A DNA stretch of 64,000 nucleotides from Balaenoptera acutorostrata (Eukaryota > Chordata > Mammalia > Artiodactyla > Balaenopteridae), in the NCBI RefSeq assembly GCF_949987535.1, contig NC_080067.1, positions 27,804,039 through 27,868,038 of the forward strand. Direction: 5' to 3'. Below, piece after piece: positions 21,103 through 32,306 of the stretch (positions within the stretch are counted from its first letter, which is position 1; every line of letters starts with the position of its first letter). The translations under genes were made by a program, and so were the position numbers. The notes under the pieces were generated by a model that worked only from the letters and a program-made list of their open reading frames with translations, was not told where the DNA came from and did not search any database.

Positions 21103-22978
21103 TTTAAGAAAAGAGCAAGTATCCCAAAGTAAAAGTTACTGCTAAACTAGTTTCTAGAAACACAGAAAACAACTTTTTCTTGAGGCCTTTTGAAATTTCT
21201 ATCTACCATGAAGATTTGGCTTCCAAAGGGACATGTAAAATTTAAAGGGCAAGTAGGGAAAGACAACTGTAAGAAGGAAACAGGTGAGGTTTTATTTAAG
21301 AATTTTCTAACAAAAAATTTTTTTAAATCATGGATGAGAGATTGAATGTGAGTGGACAACGTTCAGAAGAGACAAGCAAGAGGAGAGAGAAGTGGCTCTC
21401 GCTGGGGTTCCACGATATATTAGGAAATCAAAAAGAAAACTCTGATTCCTGCCTAGGGACTAAGAACTACAAAAAGCACCTCAGAATTCGGGAGACAAAT
21501 GAAGGTCTTGGGCTGGCCTGTTTCAAAGGAGAGCCCCAAATCTCTCTGTCTGACCTTTGCTTTGCTGATTCTGAGGTTTGCAGTAATTGGGTATGTCATA
21601 TAGAGGACTACTTATCATTGTTAGAACTGAAGTGTGTAAAGTCTTACATGTACATTAGTTTAAATTGACAATGGGAAGAAAAATTATGTTTCTAAAAGAG
21701 GAATTCAAATTTGAGCCATAGCAGTATCACTGAAATACCAAGAGGAAACAGTCTTTCAAAATAAAGGAGTACTGTAAGAGCCAAAGTCATGAAAGTTCAC
21801 ATCTGTTTGTTTAATGTTGATGTTTATATAATCACATTTCAAAATACCGACGTTCAAGTCAGGTGTATAATCTCATTTGCACCTACTGCAGTGGCTGGTG
21901 AGGGGCAAATGCTTAGCAAACGTTTGAAAATATACCCTGAACTACCTTGAAATGCAGATATTCACCTGAGCTTAAGTTTCTACGAGGCTTGGAGCTAGAT
22001 TACATTCTTCACATAGTTACAGTATTGTGCAACATCTTTAGCTTGGATTCTGCAGATGATTAACAGTCCTCAAGGGATCAAGAAAAATGTTGTGTCTAGA
22101 ATGGCTTAAGATCTCAAAGACTTTCTGAAGCCATTCAGTATGTTAAAAGAGATTCTTGTCTAAATAACTGTGCATTTAACACAGTCCACAGTACCGTACA
22201 TTACAAACAAAATTTATACTTATTGCTTTATAGATAAGAAGATGCAAACACTGACAATGAAGAGTTATTGTTCAAATGTTTCCATACTTTTGCTAATGGT
22301 GGGTGAGGCCATTTAAATTAGGTATAGTTTTTAGATTAGCTGCATGCAACTGTTTATAAATAAGGCTTTCTTAAAAGTGCTATATACTTTAAGCTCTAGC
22401 ATAATTAATGGAATACCTTCAGAGAAACAGTTAAATACTTTCCATTTTAATTCATTATTTCTACTGCTAAAGATTAAAATGAACTGGTGAGTTGTTTCTT
22501 CCTAAATGTCCTTTCATCAAAGAGTTTCAAATTAGTAGCTCCAAATATAGATTAACTGTTGGGTCATACTCAATTTATATGATATTCAATTTATATGAGA
22601 TTACATGGTTTAGTGCAGTAAAGGCTATTTTACAAGAAAAAGAAAAAGGAGAACATAAAACGTAACAGATTTCAAATCAATTTAATCGAACAACTGAAAA
22701 CAAGAGAAGCCTCATATAGGGAGCAAAAACCTTAATATTAACACATTCAGAATCCACAGATTCAAATATGTGAAAATTAAACATTGAAGAGTACAATGCC
22801 TTTCTTTTTCTTAAGACTAATCAGTTACATTCAGGTAAAAACAAAACTTTAAAAAATAAGTGACTGAGATAAGAAATTAACTGGAATATCTGACCAAGCA
22901 TCTTTGGTACAACTATCCTTTAAATAAGTCTTTTGCCTAAGCAAAGTTTCAAGTCCTAAGATATGATGATTTTCTTAC
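21103..22978. other. TFDP2 intron between the 104-nt and 122-nt exons (left of the 104-nt exon)
   Basis: Single-copy-looking AT-rich DNA. A 112-codon plus-strand open frame (21330-21668) has no recognisable domain and lies antisense to the transcript. No repeat assigned. Confidence 0.55.
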
Positions 22979-23082
22979 CATTTGGGGTCCAACATTCACA
23001 TTTATTGGTCCTAAGGTTTTTGGTAAAATCTTTGTTGGTGAGTTGGTGCTGGAAACTGGAAATGCAACAAATGAAACGTTAC
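22979..23082 (-). CDS. TFDP2: TFDP2 104-nt coding exon
   Basis: Seen: acceptor 'gttttgatataatttcag', donor 'gtaaga' at 22973-22978, and 104 nt that enter in phase 1 (the missing first base of a Gly codon is in the previous exon) and end exactly on ATG. It encodes (G)NVSFVAFPVSSTNSP followed by TKILPKTLGPINVNVGPQM, the Dp-2 N-terminal region, which is short of known folded domains. Known: Dp-2 forms heterodimers with E2F1-E2F6 to control G1/S genes. The terminal ATG can act as the start codon for transcripts whose 5' exon does not supply one. The exon that should carry the first ~28 residues was not found up to 64000. No stops or indels. Confidence 0.96.
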
Positions 23083-24280
23083 CTGAAATTATATCAAAAC
23101 ACTAGGTTAATGTTCTGCAATATCAAGACCACCTTCTACCTATCTATACATCCATGGTCCTAACCAGCTGTGCTTAAGTAATTTATAATTATCTTGATAA
23201 GGAAGTTAAGACCAAAAAGCCATACTGAAAAGCCAACCAACTATTGCTTTGCTGTAGTGAGGACCATTAGTTCTGCTGAACAGCACACCTGTAAAATAAA
23301 TAGTTCAGTCTATCTGAAAACTACTGAACATTAAGTTGTTTTTTTAGAGGAAAAAACATTTTGAGAGTTCATAATGCACATCATAGTTTATATCAGAGTT
23401 GAGAATTCCAGTTAGATCTTTATTAGAAATCATAGAACAAAAATAAATGCATGAAGTATAACATGAAATAAAATAAATATCTATTAGAATTTCTTTACAG
23501 TATAACATTTTATACTAAAAGTTAACATGTTTTCAAAATGTTGAGTTGGCAGTGTTTTGAGACTTTATCACAGTGGAGAAATAAATGATGCCACCTAGTT
23601 ACTGATGGTGGAAACTATGAGATCTGTATCGTGTTTTCAAGTGATTTCAACAATTTAAATTTCAAATTAAGGTAGCAAAATGCCTTCCCCCCAAATGAAA
23701 AGCCAACCAATAATTTTCTGAACTACCATGTCAACTACTTAACTTCTCTGGACAAACTTCAGTTTACCAATGTTTCTCTTAGAAGATAAGAGTGTAATCC
23801 AATATAAGAAAGGAGATCACACAGGAAGTACGTGAAAGAGGGTCAATATTGAAACTCTGGGGAAAAAACAACATTTAAGGGCAGGACCAGAAAGGCACCT
23901 CCTTCTCACTCTCCCTCCCGCTTCCTGAGCTCCTCCAAAGCTTGCACAGCTCCTGAATGCCCTTCTCTTATCTCCTAACTCTGAGTAGGTCTCCTGCAGT
24001 AAGGAACTCAGGCCACCAGGCCCTTCTTCCTCAACCTGGGAACTTACCGGCACCCTCACATATTTTTACTTATTTCTCTCTGAGTGGAAGATTCTCATAT
24101 GAATTACTTCTTTCATGTCTGCTCTGCACTTCCTGTCTTCTCAGGGAACTCACGCATCAATTATTTACTCTGTCTTCTGAGTTTTCAACTATACCACTGG
24201 TTCCTTCCCTCAGTTTCTCTCTCTGCCCATCTGCCTTGTATTATTTCCCCTCAAAGTCTACATTTCAAAATCAATTCTTT
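23083..24280. other. TFDP2 intron upstream of the 104-nt exon
   Basis: From 23083 to about 23860 there is AT-rich unassigned sequence. From 23880 the composition shifts to pyrimidine-rich text that may be a far-diverged extension of the L2-like material at 24290. The open frames at 23957-24506 fall in this pyrimidine-rich DNA and lack coding signs. Confidence 0.5.
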
Positions 24281-24289
24281 ATCTTTCTC

Positions 24290-25080
24290 ATGTCCACTCA
24301 GCAAGGCCCAGTACCCAAATCTGCTTCTCCTTCTTGGTACAGATCATCATGCACCCAGTGACCCGAACCAGAAACCATCAACCCCTCCTTATTCAACCGA
24401 CTACCACATCCTACTTGTTACCTTCTTACCCTGGTTCCTTTATATTGCCGGTGCTTGTTTAATTTGGAACTTTATCAAATCTGGTTTGAAAACAGTTACT
24501 CTCTAATCCAGAGGTTCAAAACCCTGGCTGTGCAATGGAATTATCTAGGAAGCAATAAAAAATGCCAGTGCCTGGGTCTTACCCCCCGAGCTTCTGATAT
24601 AATTGAACTGGAGTCAACCTGGGCATCAGACTGTTAAAGTTCTCCAGATAGTTCCAAGGTGCAGCCAGAGCTGAGCCCCACTTCCCCGACTGGATATCCT
24701 CCCTCAAACAGCTTTCCTACCCCTCCGCACATCTGTGACAAACCAGTCTTTCCACGGATGAAACTGTTCTGGACACTCCCCTATTTAAGGCCTTCAGAGA
24801 TTCCACGACACTCCCTAAATGCCTCTCAGACTCCTCACATGACACAGAAGCTCCCGTTTGGAGATCTCACCCCGCCTCCCTTCCCAGTTTCATCTTCAGC
24901 TACTCTGGTCCACATGTACCCTAGGCTCCGATCAGATTAAATACTCTGCAGTTCCAGAAAGGCCCCAGATCAACCACTCCAGCTTTGATGCACACTCTTC
25001 CTTCTGCTGGGAAGTCTCTCTCTACTGGGACAAGGCCTACCTTCCAGCACTTCAAAATGGTACTCCTTACCATTTTCTGA
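24290..25080 (+). repeat. Diverged L2-like LINE sequence with a MER5-like insertion
   Basis: 'tctgcttctccttcttggta', 'catgcacccagtgacccgaa' and, right of 24675, 'ctcttccttctgctgggaag' and 'cacttcaaaatggtactcct' resemble L2 3' ORF text in plus orientation. A MER5A-like block (24507-24672) sits between. Assignment is tentative. Confidence 0.4.
24507..24672 (+). repeat. MER5A-like DNA transposon remnant
   Basis: 'ccagaggttcaaaaccctgg', 'gcaatggaattatctaggaa', 'ccagtgcctgggtcttaccc' and the mirrored end 'ggtgcagccagagctgag' give the palindromic MER5A arrangement. Confidence 0.7.
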
Positions 25081-25084
25081 GAAA

Positions 25085-25275
25085 TCACCATGTGCCAGAG
25101 TCTGCTCTAGAGGCTTCCCATATATACATCATCTCATTAATGCTTAGGAGAACAGTGAGACATATATTATTGACGACTCCATTTTACACATGAAATTAAC
25201 ACAGAGTGAGGTTAAGCAGTCGGTACAAGGTCCCACAGGCAGTAAAGGGCCATAGCTCCACCTCCAAAGCTACTC
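25085..25275 (-). repeat. MIR SINE, minus
   Basis: The minus strand reads MIR-like: 'gccctttactgcctgtggga', 'ccttgtaccgactgctt', 'aacctcactctgtgttaatt', 'tcatgtgtaaaatggagtcg', then 'ctcctaagcattaatgagat'. About 190 bp and diverged. Confidence 0.75.
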
Positions 25276-25289
25276 CTCTCTGTGTCACC

Positions 25290-26127
25290 TCCCCCTTATT
25301 ACGCGTCTCCAGCCTCTAGGGTCTAGGTCTTGGATGCCCTTCTTCTGGCTTTTCATAAAACCTATTATTATTTACTTGTAATTCTACTATAAGTAGGCTA
25401 TGTTGTCAGCTTTGTATCCTAGCACCTGGTTTAGTCCCTGGCACCAAAGAGGTACAGGAAACAATAAAAACTGTTTGATTTGCACAGATTGGAGCTATTA
25501 CCTTTCCTAATCTGGATGCCATACTTCCTGTAATGTAGCCTAAATTGTATCTTTTGTTACTTTTTAACAGGTGAAATAAATTTAAACACCAGGTCCTTTG
25601 TTTATTTTTTTTAAACATGACTGACCAACTGGTATTAGCAAATAGTTTCCTTACTCTGTAACTGTGCAACTGATCTTTTATACAACATGCGTACACGTTA
25701 TCAAATACGGTTTGATATTTGATATTATAACCCAAATACGGTTATTCACCTGTTTAAGAATTCACTTAACTGGAGAATACTAATTTATAATTCCAGAGGG
25801 AGGAACAGGTCTGTAATTGATAGACATGTGCCATCAACTCAGTCCCAGACAGGAGGGGAAACACCAGGGACCCACGTGAGGAAGAACCCAGCCAGGATCA
25901 AGTCTGGCTCTCAGATGGTTTTTTCAAATGACCTTAAGGCTGCTGAATGTTTAAGATGAGATCATCTGTGATACACCATATTAGAAACAAAAGCCAAAAA
26001 CTTACAAAAAGCAGTGAAGCAAGAAACATACAAAAAAAAAAAAAAAAGACAATTAAGGTTAGGGAATGACCCTAAATTGAAACTTAACAGTAAAGACAAA
26101 TTAAGAATATAAAACTTAGGTCAAAAA
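25290..26127. other. Unassigned intronic sequence
   Basis: An L2-tail-like 'agcacctggtttagtccctg' lies at 25421-25440, and a poly(A) run spans 26032-26047. Nothing else recognised. Confidence 0.5.
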
Positions 26128-26137
26128 CAAAAAGAAA

Positions 26138-26481
26138 GGGGACTTCCCTGGTTGGAACAGGGGTTAAGAATCTGCCTGCCAATGCAGGGGACACGGGTTC
26201 GAGCCCTGGTCTGGGGAGATCCCAAATGCCACAGAGCAACTAAGCCCGTGTGCCACAGCTACTGAGCCTGCGCTCTAGAGCCCGCGAGCCACAACTACTG
26301 AGCCCATGTGCCACAACTACTGAAGCCCACGCTTCACAACAAGAGAAGCCACCGCAATGAGAAGCCCACGCACCGCAACGAAGAGTAGCCCCCGCTCGCC
26401 ACAACTAGAGAAAGCCCGCGCACAGCAACGAAGACCCAACACAGCCATAAATAAATTAAAAAATAATAATAAAATAAAATT
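26138..26481 (+). repeat. CHR-2 SINE, first of a tandem pair
   Basis: 'ggggacttccctggttggaa' head (A-box region mutated to 'ggaacaggggttaag'), intact B box 'ggttcgagccc', full body and 'acacagccataaataaatta' tail. TSD 'aaaaagaaag' at 26128-26137 and about 26483-26492. Confidence 0.93.
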
Positions 26482-26492
26482 AAAAAAAGAAA

Positions 26493-26830
26493 GGGCTCCC
26501 CTGGTGGCGCAGTGGTTAAGAATCCGCCTGCCAATGCAGGGGACACGGGTTCGAGCCCTGGTCCAGGAAGATCCCACATGCCGCGGAGAAACTAAGCCCG
26601 TGAGCCACAACTACTGAAGCCTGTGTGCTCTAGAGCCCGCATGCTGCAACTGCTGAGCCCGAGTACTGCCCGTGCTCCGCAACAAGAGAAGCCACCACAA
26701 TGAGAAGCCCGCTCACTGCAATGAAGAGTAACCCCCGCTCGCCACAACTAGAGAAAGCCTGCGTGCAGCAATGAAGACCCAACGCAGCCAAAAATAAAGA
26801 AATAAAGAAATTTAAATCTTAAAAAAAAAA
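26493..26830 (+). repeat. CHR-2 SINE, second of a tandem pair
   Basis: Starts immediately after the TSD of the first copy with 'gggctcccctggtggcgcag'. B box 'ggttcgagccc', body with 'gctgcaactgctgagcccga', 'acgcagccaaaaataaagaa' tail. Same orientation, so the two form a direct repeat of about 350 bp. Confidence 0.93.
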
Positions 26831-26849
26831 TAGAAAAACCTCGTTAAAG

Positions 26850-27573
26850 CCAGATCTGTCATGGCAGTTAATATCAAAGAATTTAGATGGAACTTAATAA
26901 ACCTAACAAATTGATTCTAAAGTGTTTCTGGAAGAGTAAAGACAGAGAACAGCCAAGAAAATTTTGAAAACAGGAATAATGGGGAAGAGAGGAACTGTAG
27001 CCTCCCAGACTTCAGAATTATTACATAGCTAAAGGGACCGAAATCATGCGACACTGGCTAAGATGCAGACAAAGAAATTGACAAAACAGAAGTTAAAGTC
27101 CAAAATTTACTTCATTTATACATGAAAATTTTATACATGGTAAAATAGCTTTTCAAATGAATGGAGAAAGGGTAGATTACTTAAGAAATGTTGTTGAGAC
27201 AAGAAATTGTTCATTTGGATAAAAGAAATCTTAGATTTCTCATCTCGCACAAAAATAAATCCCAGAAAGACCAAATGTTTAAATATAAAAATTAAACATT
27301 CCAAGCATGTTACAGAATTCAGAAACCTTAAGTGAAAACAGACTGACAGATTTGACTACCTAAAAATAAATATTTTCTAAATAGCAAAAGACCCAATACA
27401 CTTAAGACAAATCTCAGACTTGGTAAACAAATTTGCACAGGAATAGATGCTTAATTTTAAAAATAAAAAATTCACACACACAAAAAGAAACTTTTTAATG
27501 TACCAGATTGATAAAGATTAAGAAGTCTGATAATGTCCTGAGTTAGTAAAGATGTGGCAAAATGGGTGCATTT
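26850..27573 (+). repeat. Old L1 / HAL1 ORF2-type remnant
   Basis: 'ttctggaagagtaaagacag', 'aacagccaagaaaattttga' and 'gggaccgaaatcatgcgaca' correspond to the L1 ORF2 region encoding '...PKQFEKEQ...', but strongly decayed. Followed by a short SINE. Confidence 0.65.
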
Positions 27574-27585
27574 AAAATATATTTA

Positions 27586-27718
27586 GGGAATTCCCTGGCG
27601 GTCCAGTGGTTAGGACTCCCTGCTTCCACTGCAGGGGGGGCACAGGTTCGATCCCTGGTCGGGGAACTAAGATCCCGCATGCCGTGCAGTGCAGCCAAAA
27701 ATTTTAAAAATAAAAGAT
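27586..27718 (+). repeat. Short CHR-type SINE (CHR-1-like)
   Basis: 'gggaattccctggcggtcca' head, B box 'ggttcgatccc', 'gcatgccgtgcagtgcagcc' end. TSD 'aaaatatattta' / 'aaaatattta' at 27574-27585 and 27721-27730. Confidence 0.94.
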
Positions 27719-27734
27719 AAAAAATATTTACTTG

Positions 27735-28015
27735 GCACCTACTGTATGCCAAGTACTAATGCTAAGCGCTACAGATACTCAGGGCAAGTGAACTGTCCAC
27801 TGCAGTCAAGGGGCTAACACGATTGGAGAGCCTTTCTGGATGGCAGTCCGACAGTGTAATTAGAGAGGAGTTTGAGGATTGTGTGTTAGAGTATAAATTT
27901 TTACGTAATGCTTTATAAACAATTATACACATTTTAAAGGCTCTTTCTACCTCAACAAATAATCTTTCAACTGCCCTCTGCTGCCTAAGTGGCAAGGTGA
28001 TCCCTGGCCTCTGCA
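27735..28015. repeat. Ancient L2/MIR-class fragment
   Basis: 'ggcacctactgtatgccaag', 'aagcgctacagatactcagg' and 'cagtcaaggggctaacacga' resemble a common ancient mammalian repeat end read in antisense. The remainder to 28015 is not clear. Confidence 0.4.
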
Positions 28016-28019
28016 ACAA

Positions 28020-28480
28020 CGTCTCAGTTAATAATGGGTATACCCTCTGACCAGCAATTCCTCTGCGGGATGTGTATCCTAATAATCTAAGCAGTTAGGA
28101 ACAGTTACACATGTCCTACGATTGCAGCACTGTGGATAAAAGCAAAACCCTGGAAACAATTTAAATGTTTAAACATCTTTGGTACATGCATATGATGGGA
28201 TATTATAAAGTCCCTAAAAAAATTACAAGTATGTATTGCCATGGAAGAATGTTCCCATTGTAAGAGAGGATGATTAAATGGTATGATTGCATTTACCTTA
28301 AAAACTACATATACACATAAGTACATACGCATAAAGAGTCTGGCAAGATAACAATAATAGAGGTTAGCTCTGGGTGAGTAGTATGGAGAAGTGTTTTACT
28401 TTGTTTTATACTTTATTATTAATAAAGTTTTATGAACATGCGTGCACCTGTCTTATAATGTGAAAAGCTATTGCCATTCT
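28020..28480 (+). repeat. Old L1 / HAL1 3' part
   Basis: 'accagcaattcctctgcggg', 'gcagcactgtggataaaagc', 'ggaaacaatttaaatgttta' and 'aataaagttttatgaacatg' follow L1/HAL1 3' order, and probably continue the element at 26850 beyond two insertions. Confidence 0.6.
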
Positions 28481-29480
28481 GAAGGGAAAAAAAGACAGTG
28501 ACAGAGAATCAGCCACAGCTGCTGAAACAAGGTGAAGATCTATAAATGAAGTATCTGTGTTTTAGAATTAGTAAAAATGAAATCTGTTTTAGAAGCAGTT
28601 AAAGGGGCTCTACTGGGATTTCAGTAATTGTAATATCCAGAAATAACAGCCACATATTTAGACATAGTTTGCTTTCATCAAATCAACTAGGTTCAGCAGC
28701 AGAAATATAATTTTTTGGACTCAAAAGGACATTTAAATAGGTTATAAACATCCAGTCTCCTGAAATTTCAGCCACATTAGGAGTAAACCAAACCAAGTCT
28801 AAACAATTTTTCTTAAGTACCTGGCCTTAATTCATAGCTCCGTGGTAACAGGGTCCTGACACTGTCCAAAAGCCAATGCGTGGCACTTGATGTATTTATT
28901 AAAAACAAAACTTTAAAGACTTGCCTGGATTTTGGTGCTGGCAGTTCCCTGAATTAACTAAAATGAGATCGATCACCTAGGAAAGGGGCTAAGAAGAGCT
29001 AACACTTATGCCAAACCCTGCACAGGCACAAAATTTCGGCTCAAATTTTATTTCGATTTCTTGAGTAACTGGAATCCTTCTGTTTTCCATTAGAATTCTC
29101 CAGACACCAAAGATTTCTTTCACTCATAATCCTTTGGGGGGTTTCAGTTATAGTTAATCACCTTCAATATGTCCAATTAAAATGAAAAATTCAGTCAAAT
29201 AATTGTGGTTTGTCTACATGAAGCCAATATAAATTATTTTTCACAGTACTGACCTTCTGGGGGAAAAATTATTTTTGGCCTGAATAAGCTTTGGGGAAAA
29301 TCTTCACCCAAGCCTATATCACATTCTCACAGAAGAACCTAATTAGTAACTTATTATAGGAAAGAATATGCTTATTTTATGGGTTTATAAATACCTCAAA
29401 TCAGAAGTAGTGTATACCCCATATATACAGGGTCCAAACTTCACAGGACAAGCTAAACTTACAGCCCTAAATATAAGTTT
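28481..29480. other. Unassigned intronic sequence
   Basis: About 1 kb with no recognised repeat or coding block. Confidence 0.6.
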
Positions 29481-29496
29481 AAAAATGACCTACATT

Positions 29497-29842
29497 GGGC
29501 TTCCCTGGTGGCGCAGTGGTTAGGAATCCGCCTGCCAATGCAGGGGACACGGGTTCGAGCCCTGATCTGGGAAGATCCTACATGCTGCAGAGCAGCTAAG
29601 CCCGTGCGCCACAACTACTGAGCCTGCGCTCTAGAGCCCGCGAGCCACAACTACTGAGTCCGCGTGCCGCAACTACTGAGGCCCACGTGCCTCGAGCCCG
29701 TGCTGCGCAGCAGGAGAAGCCACTGCAATGAGAAGCCTGCGCACCACAACAAAGAGTAGCCCCCACTCACCGCAACTAGAGAAAGCCCGTGCGCAGCAAC
29801 GAAGACCCAACGCAGCCAAAAATAAATAAATTTATTTTTTAA
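29497..29842 (+). repeat. Full-length CHR-2 SINE, 16-bp TSD
   Basis: Complete head, B box 'ggttcgagccc', full body and (AAATA) tail. Perfect TSD 'aaaaatgacctacatt' at 29481-29496 and 29843-29858. Confidence 0.96.
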
Positions 29843-29859
29843 AAAAATGACCTACATTG

Positions 29860-29965
29860 TGGTGGTGTATGTATGTGTTTGTCAAACTCGGAGAACTCCA
29901 GGCTAAAAAGGGTTAATTCTACTATATACATGTAAATTACACCTTAATTTAAAAAATGGGAAAAA
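29860..29965 (+). repeat. L1 3' end
   Basis: 'tttgtcaaactcggagaact' and 'catgtaaattacaccttaat' plus an A-rich end are L1 3' UTR-like. The SINE at 29497 lies at its left edge. Confidence 0.6.
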
Positions 29966-30988
29966 GTGACCTAGGCAATTTCATTATCTATTAGTAAGAA
30001 GCTAATTACAGATTATACAATCCTCTTGCCTTTCCTCTTCTGTTACCTTCTGCTATCTACTTTTAAAATTTATTTTATAAACAGGTAGTTCATGGATTTG
30101 TCTAAATTACATCCCTCCAGCTACCTTCTCTTTTGAAAACTTCCTGCATCATCACAATCTTTCCCCTTCTGCTGGATCATTTTTACCAGCACATAAACAT
30201 GTATTTTTTCTTTCATCTTAAAAACAAAACACAAAAACAACTTTTATTAACCATACACAGCTCTCCAGCTACCAACTCATTTCTGTTGCCCTCTACAGCA
30301 AAACTCACAAAATCTGTCAACATCTGCTGTGTCCACTTCTCCACTCTGTTTTCTTTAACCCACTCCCATTCCCGCCCCTCAACTTCACTGAAACAGCTCT
30401 TGCCAAGATCACCTCCACATTGCTAAATCCAATGGTCAATTCTCAGTTTTCAACTTAACCTTAACCTACCAGCCGTATCTGATACTTTTTAAAAACACAC
30501 CTTCTTTTCAAACACTCTCCACTTGGCACCCAAACCTCCGTTCTCTCTTGGTTCTCCTCCAAACCCACTGGTTTCTCCTTCTCAGTCTTGGTGGCTGGAC
30601 CCTCCTCTCTAAAAACATTCGGGAGCCCCTTACATCGGTCCTCCGACTATTCTCTGTCATCTCTTCCTCACTAGGTGGTCTGACAGCTCCCATGTATATT
30701 TCTCCAGATTAACTCTCTCTCCCAAACTTCAGATTCATGTATCCAACTGTCATTTCAAATATCTCCATTTTGATGTTTAACAGGCATCTCAAACTTAACA
30801 TGCTCAAAATATAATTCCTGACTGCTCCCCATCCCACCCAGAAACCTCCTCCTCCCATCTCTCTCTTCATCTCATTAAATGTCAACTCCATTCTTCAACT
30901 GTTTAGACCAAAAGAGATCACTGTTGACCTTCTCTTATAGCCTACATACAATCCATTAATAAACCCTATTGGTCCTATCTTTAAAAGT

Positions 30989-31200
30989 GTAACCTGAATA
31001 GAAAACAAACTAGTGGTTACCAGTGGGGAGGAAGGGGAGGGACAATATAGGGGTGGGGGAGTACGAAGCACAAATTATTGGGTGTAAGATAGGCTCAAGG
31101 ATGTACTGTACAACACAGGGAACATAGCTAATGTTTTGTAGTATCCGTTCACGGAAAATAACCTTTAAAACTTGTATATACTAAAAAAAAGGCAGATGGA
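30989..31200 (+). repeat. L1 3' UTR inserted in L2
   Basis: 'aaactagtggttaccagtgg', 'attgggtgtaagataggctc' and 'atgtactgtacaacacaggg' are the L1 3' UTR, followed by A-rich DNA (poly(A) at 31206-31222). Between 31223 and 31348 is unassigned DNA before the SINE target. Confidence 0.8.
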
Positions 31201-31365
31201 CAATGTAAAAAAAAAAAAAAAACCCCGAACAATCTATGTAGCAAGAGGTGGCTGTGTCAGAACACTGCTGGTTTACATTTATGATGGTGGTCCTTCTTTT
31301 AAATTTTTACTTAGTTCTTTGCTATACGTCTGTATCCATACCCACAATAAAAATGATTTAATGTT

Positions 31366-31687
31366 GGGCTTCCCTGGTGGTGCAGTGGTTGAGAATCCGC
31401 CTGTCAATGCAGGGGACACGGGTTCGAGCCCTGGTCTGGGAAGATCCCACATGCCGTGGAGCAACTGGGCCCGTGAGCCACAACTACTCAGCCTGCGCGT
31501 CTGGAGCCTGTGCTCCGCAACAAGAGAGGCCGCGACAGTGAGAGGCCCGCGCACCGCGATGAAGAGTGGCCCCCGCTCGCCGCAACTGGAGAAAGCCCTC
31601 GCATAGAAACGAGGACCCAACACAGCCAAAAATAAATAAATAAATAAATAAATTTTTTTAAAAGAAAAGATGACTACTATCTTAAAA
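31366..31687 (+). repeat. CHR-2 SINE, internal-deletion subfamily, 17-bp TSD
   Basis: The body jumps from 'cagcctgcgcgtctggagcc' to 'tgtgctccgcaacaagagag', lacking the middle 'ccacaactactgagcccg' repeat block of full-length copies, and carries 'gtgagaggcccgcgcaccgc' and 'ctggagaaagccctcgca'. Perfect TSD 'aaaaatgatttaatgtt' at 31349-31365 and 31688-31704. The same features recur at 56431 and 58567. Confidence 0.95.
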
Positions 31688-31893
31688 AAAAATGATTTAA
31701 TGTTTACAAAAAATAAAATAAAATGTTATCTGGAATACAACCACTCCTCATCCACTCCACTGCTACCACTATGATCCAAGTCACCGTTTCTAGACTCAAT
31801 TATTGCAATATCTTCCTGATTCACCCACCCGTCCTGCGTTAGGCCCACCTCACCCCACAGAACTACCCCCAAGCTTCCCAATACAGTAGTCAC

Positions 31894-32306
31894 TAGATCA
31901 GAGGCTATAAAGCACGACTTTCGTAGTCAGTACAACTGAGGACCTAACTTCTAAACGTATTTAATTTTAACGAATTTAAATTTAAAAACTGAAGCAGTAT
32001 AAAATATTTTCCCATTAAAAACAGCATTATTGTTTCGGTAGTTCTACATTTCACCTCAATTGTTGAAAATTTAACATCTAAACAGAAATGTGCTCTAAGT
32101 GTAAAATACAGATTTTCAAGGCTAAGTAATCAAAACCTAACTCTCTAAAAATTTGATTGATTACATGTTCAATGATAATGTTTCGGATATTGGATTAAAT
32201 AAAATCTATCATTCAAATTAATTTTACGTTCTTTTTACCTTTTTAAATGTGGCTACTAGAAAATTTTAAATTATGTGACTTATATTATCCTACTGAACAG
32301 CACTGC
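31894..32306. repeat. MER-type DNA transposon remnant inside L2
   Basis: Its right end 'tgtggctactagaaaatttt' and 'actgaacagcactgctct' recalls the widespread element whose relative sits at 44540-44745. L2 resumes directly after. Family name not assigned. Confidence 0.45.

Noticed and set aside
21330..21668. 112-codon plus-strand open frame in the TFDP2 intron
   Set aside because: No recognisable domain, no repeat or gene family match, no supporting splice sites. Expected by chance in 64 kb.
23957..24506. Two overlapping plus-strand open frames of 134 and 140 codons
   Set aside because: They lie in pyrimidine-rich, L2-like DNA antisense to TFDP2, in overlapping frames, with no domain, no splice context and low-complexity Ser/Leu/Pro composition.
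31172..31629. Open frames of 144 and 116 codons on opposite strands
   Set aside because: Both read through a CHR-2 SINE. Similar frames recur over every CHR-2 copy (26317, 56383, 58389 and others) and reflect its GC-rich body.
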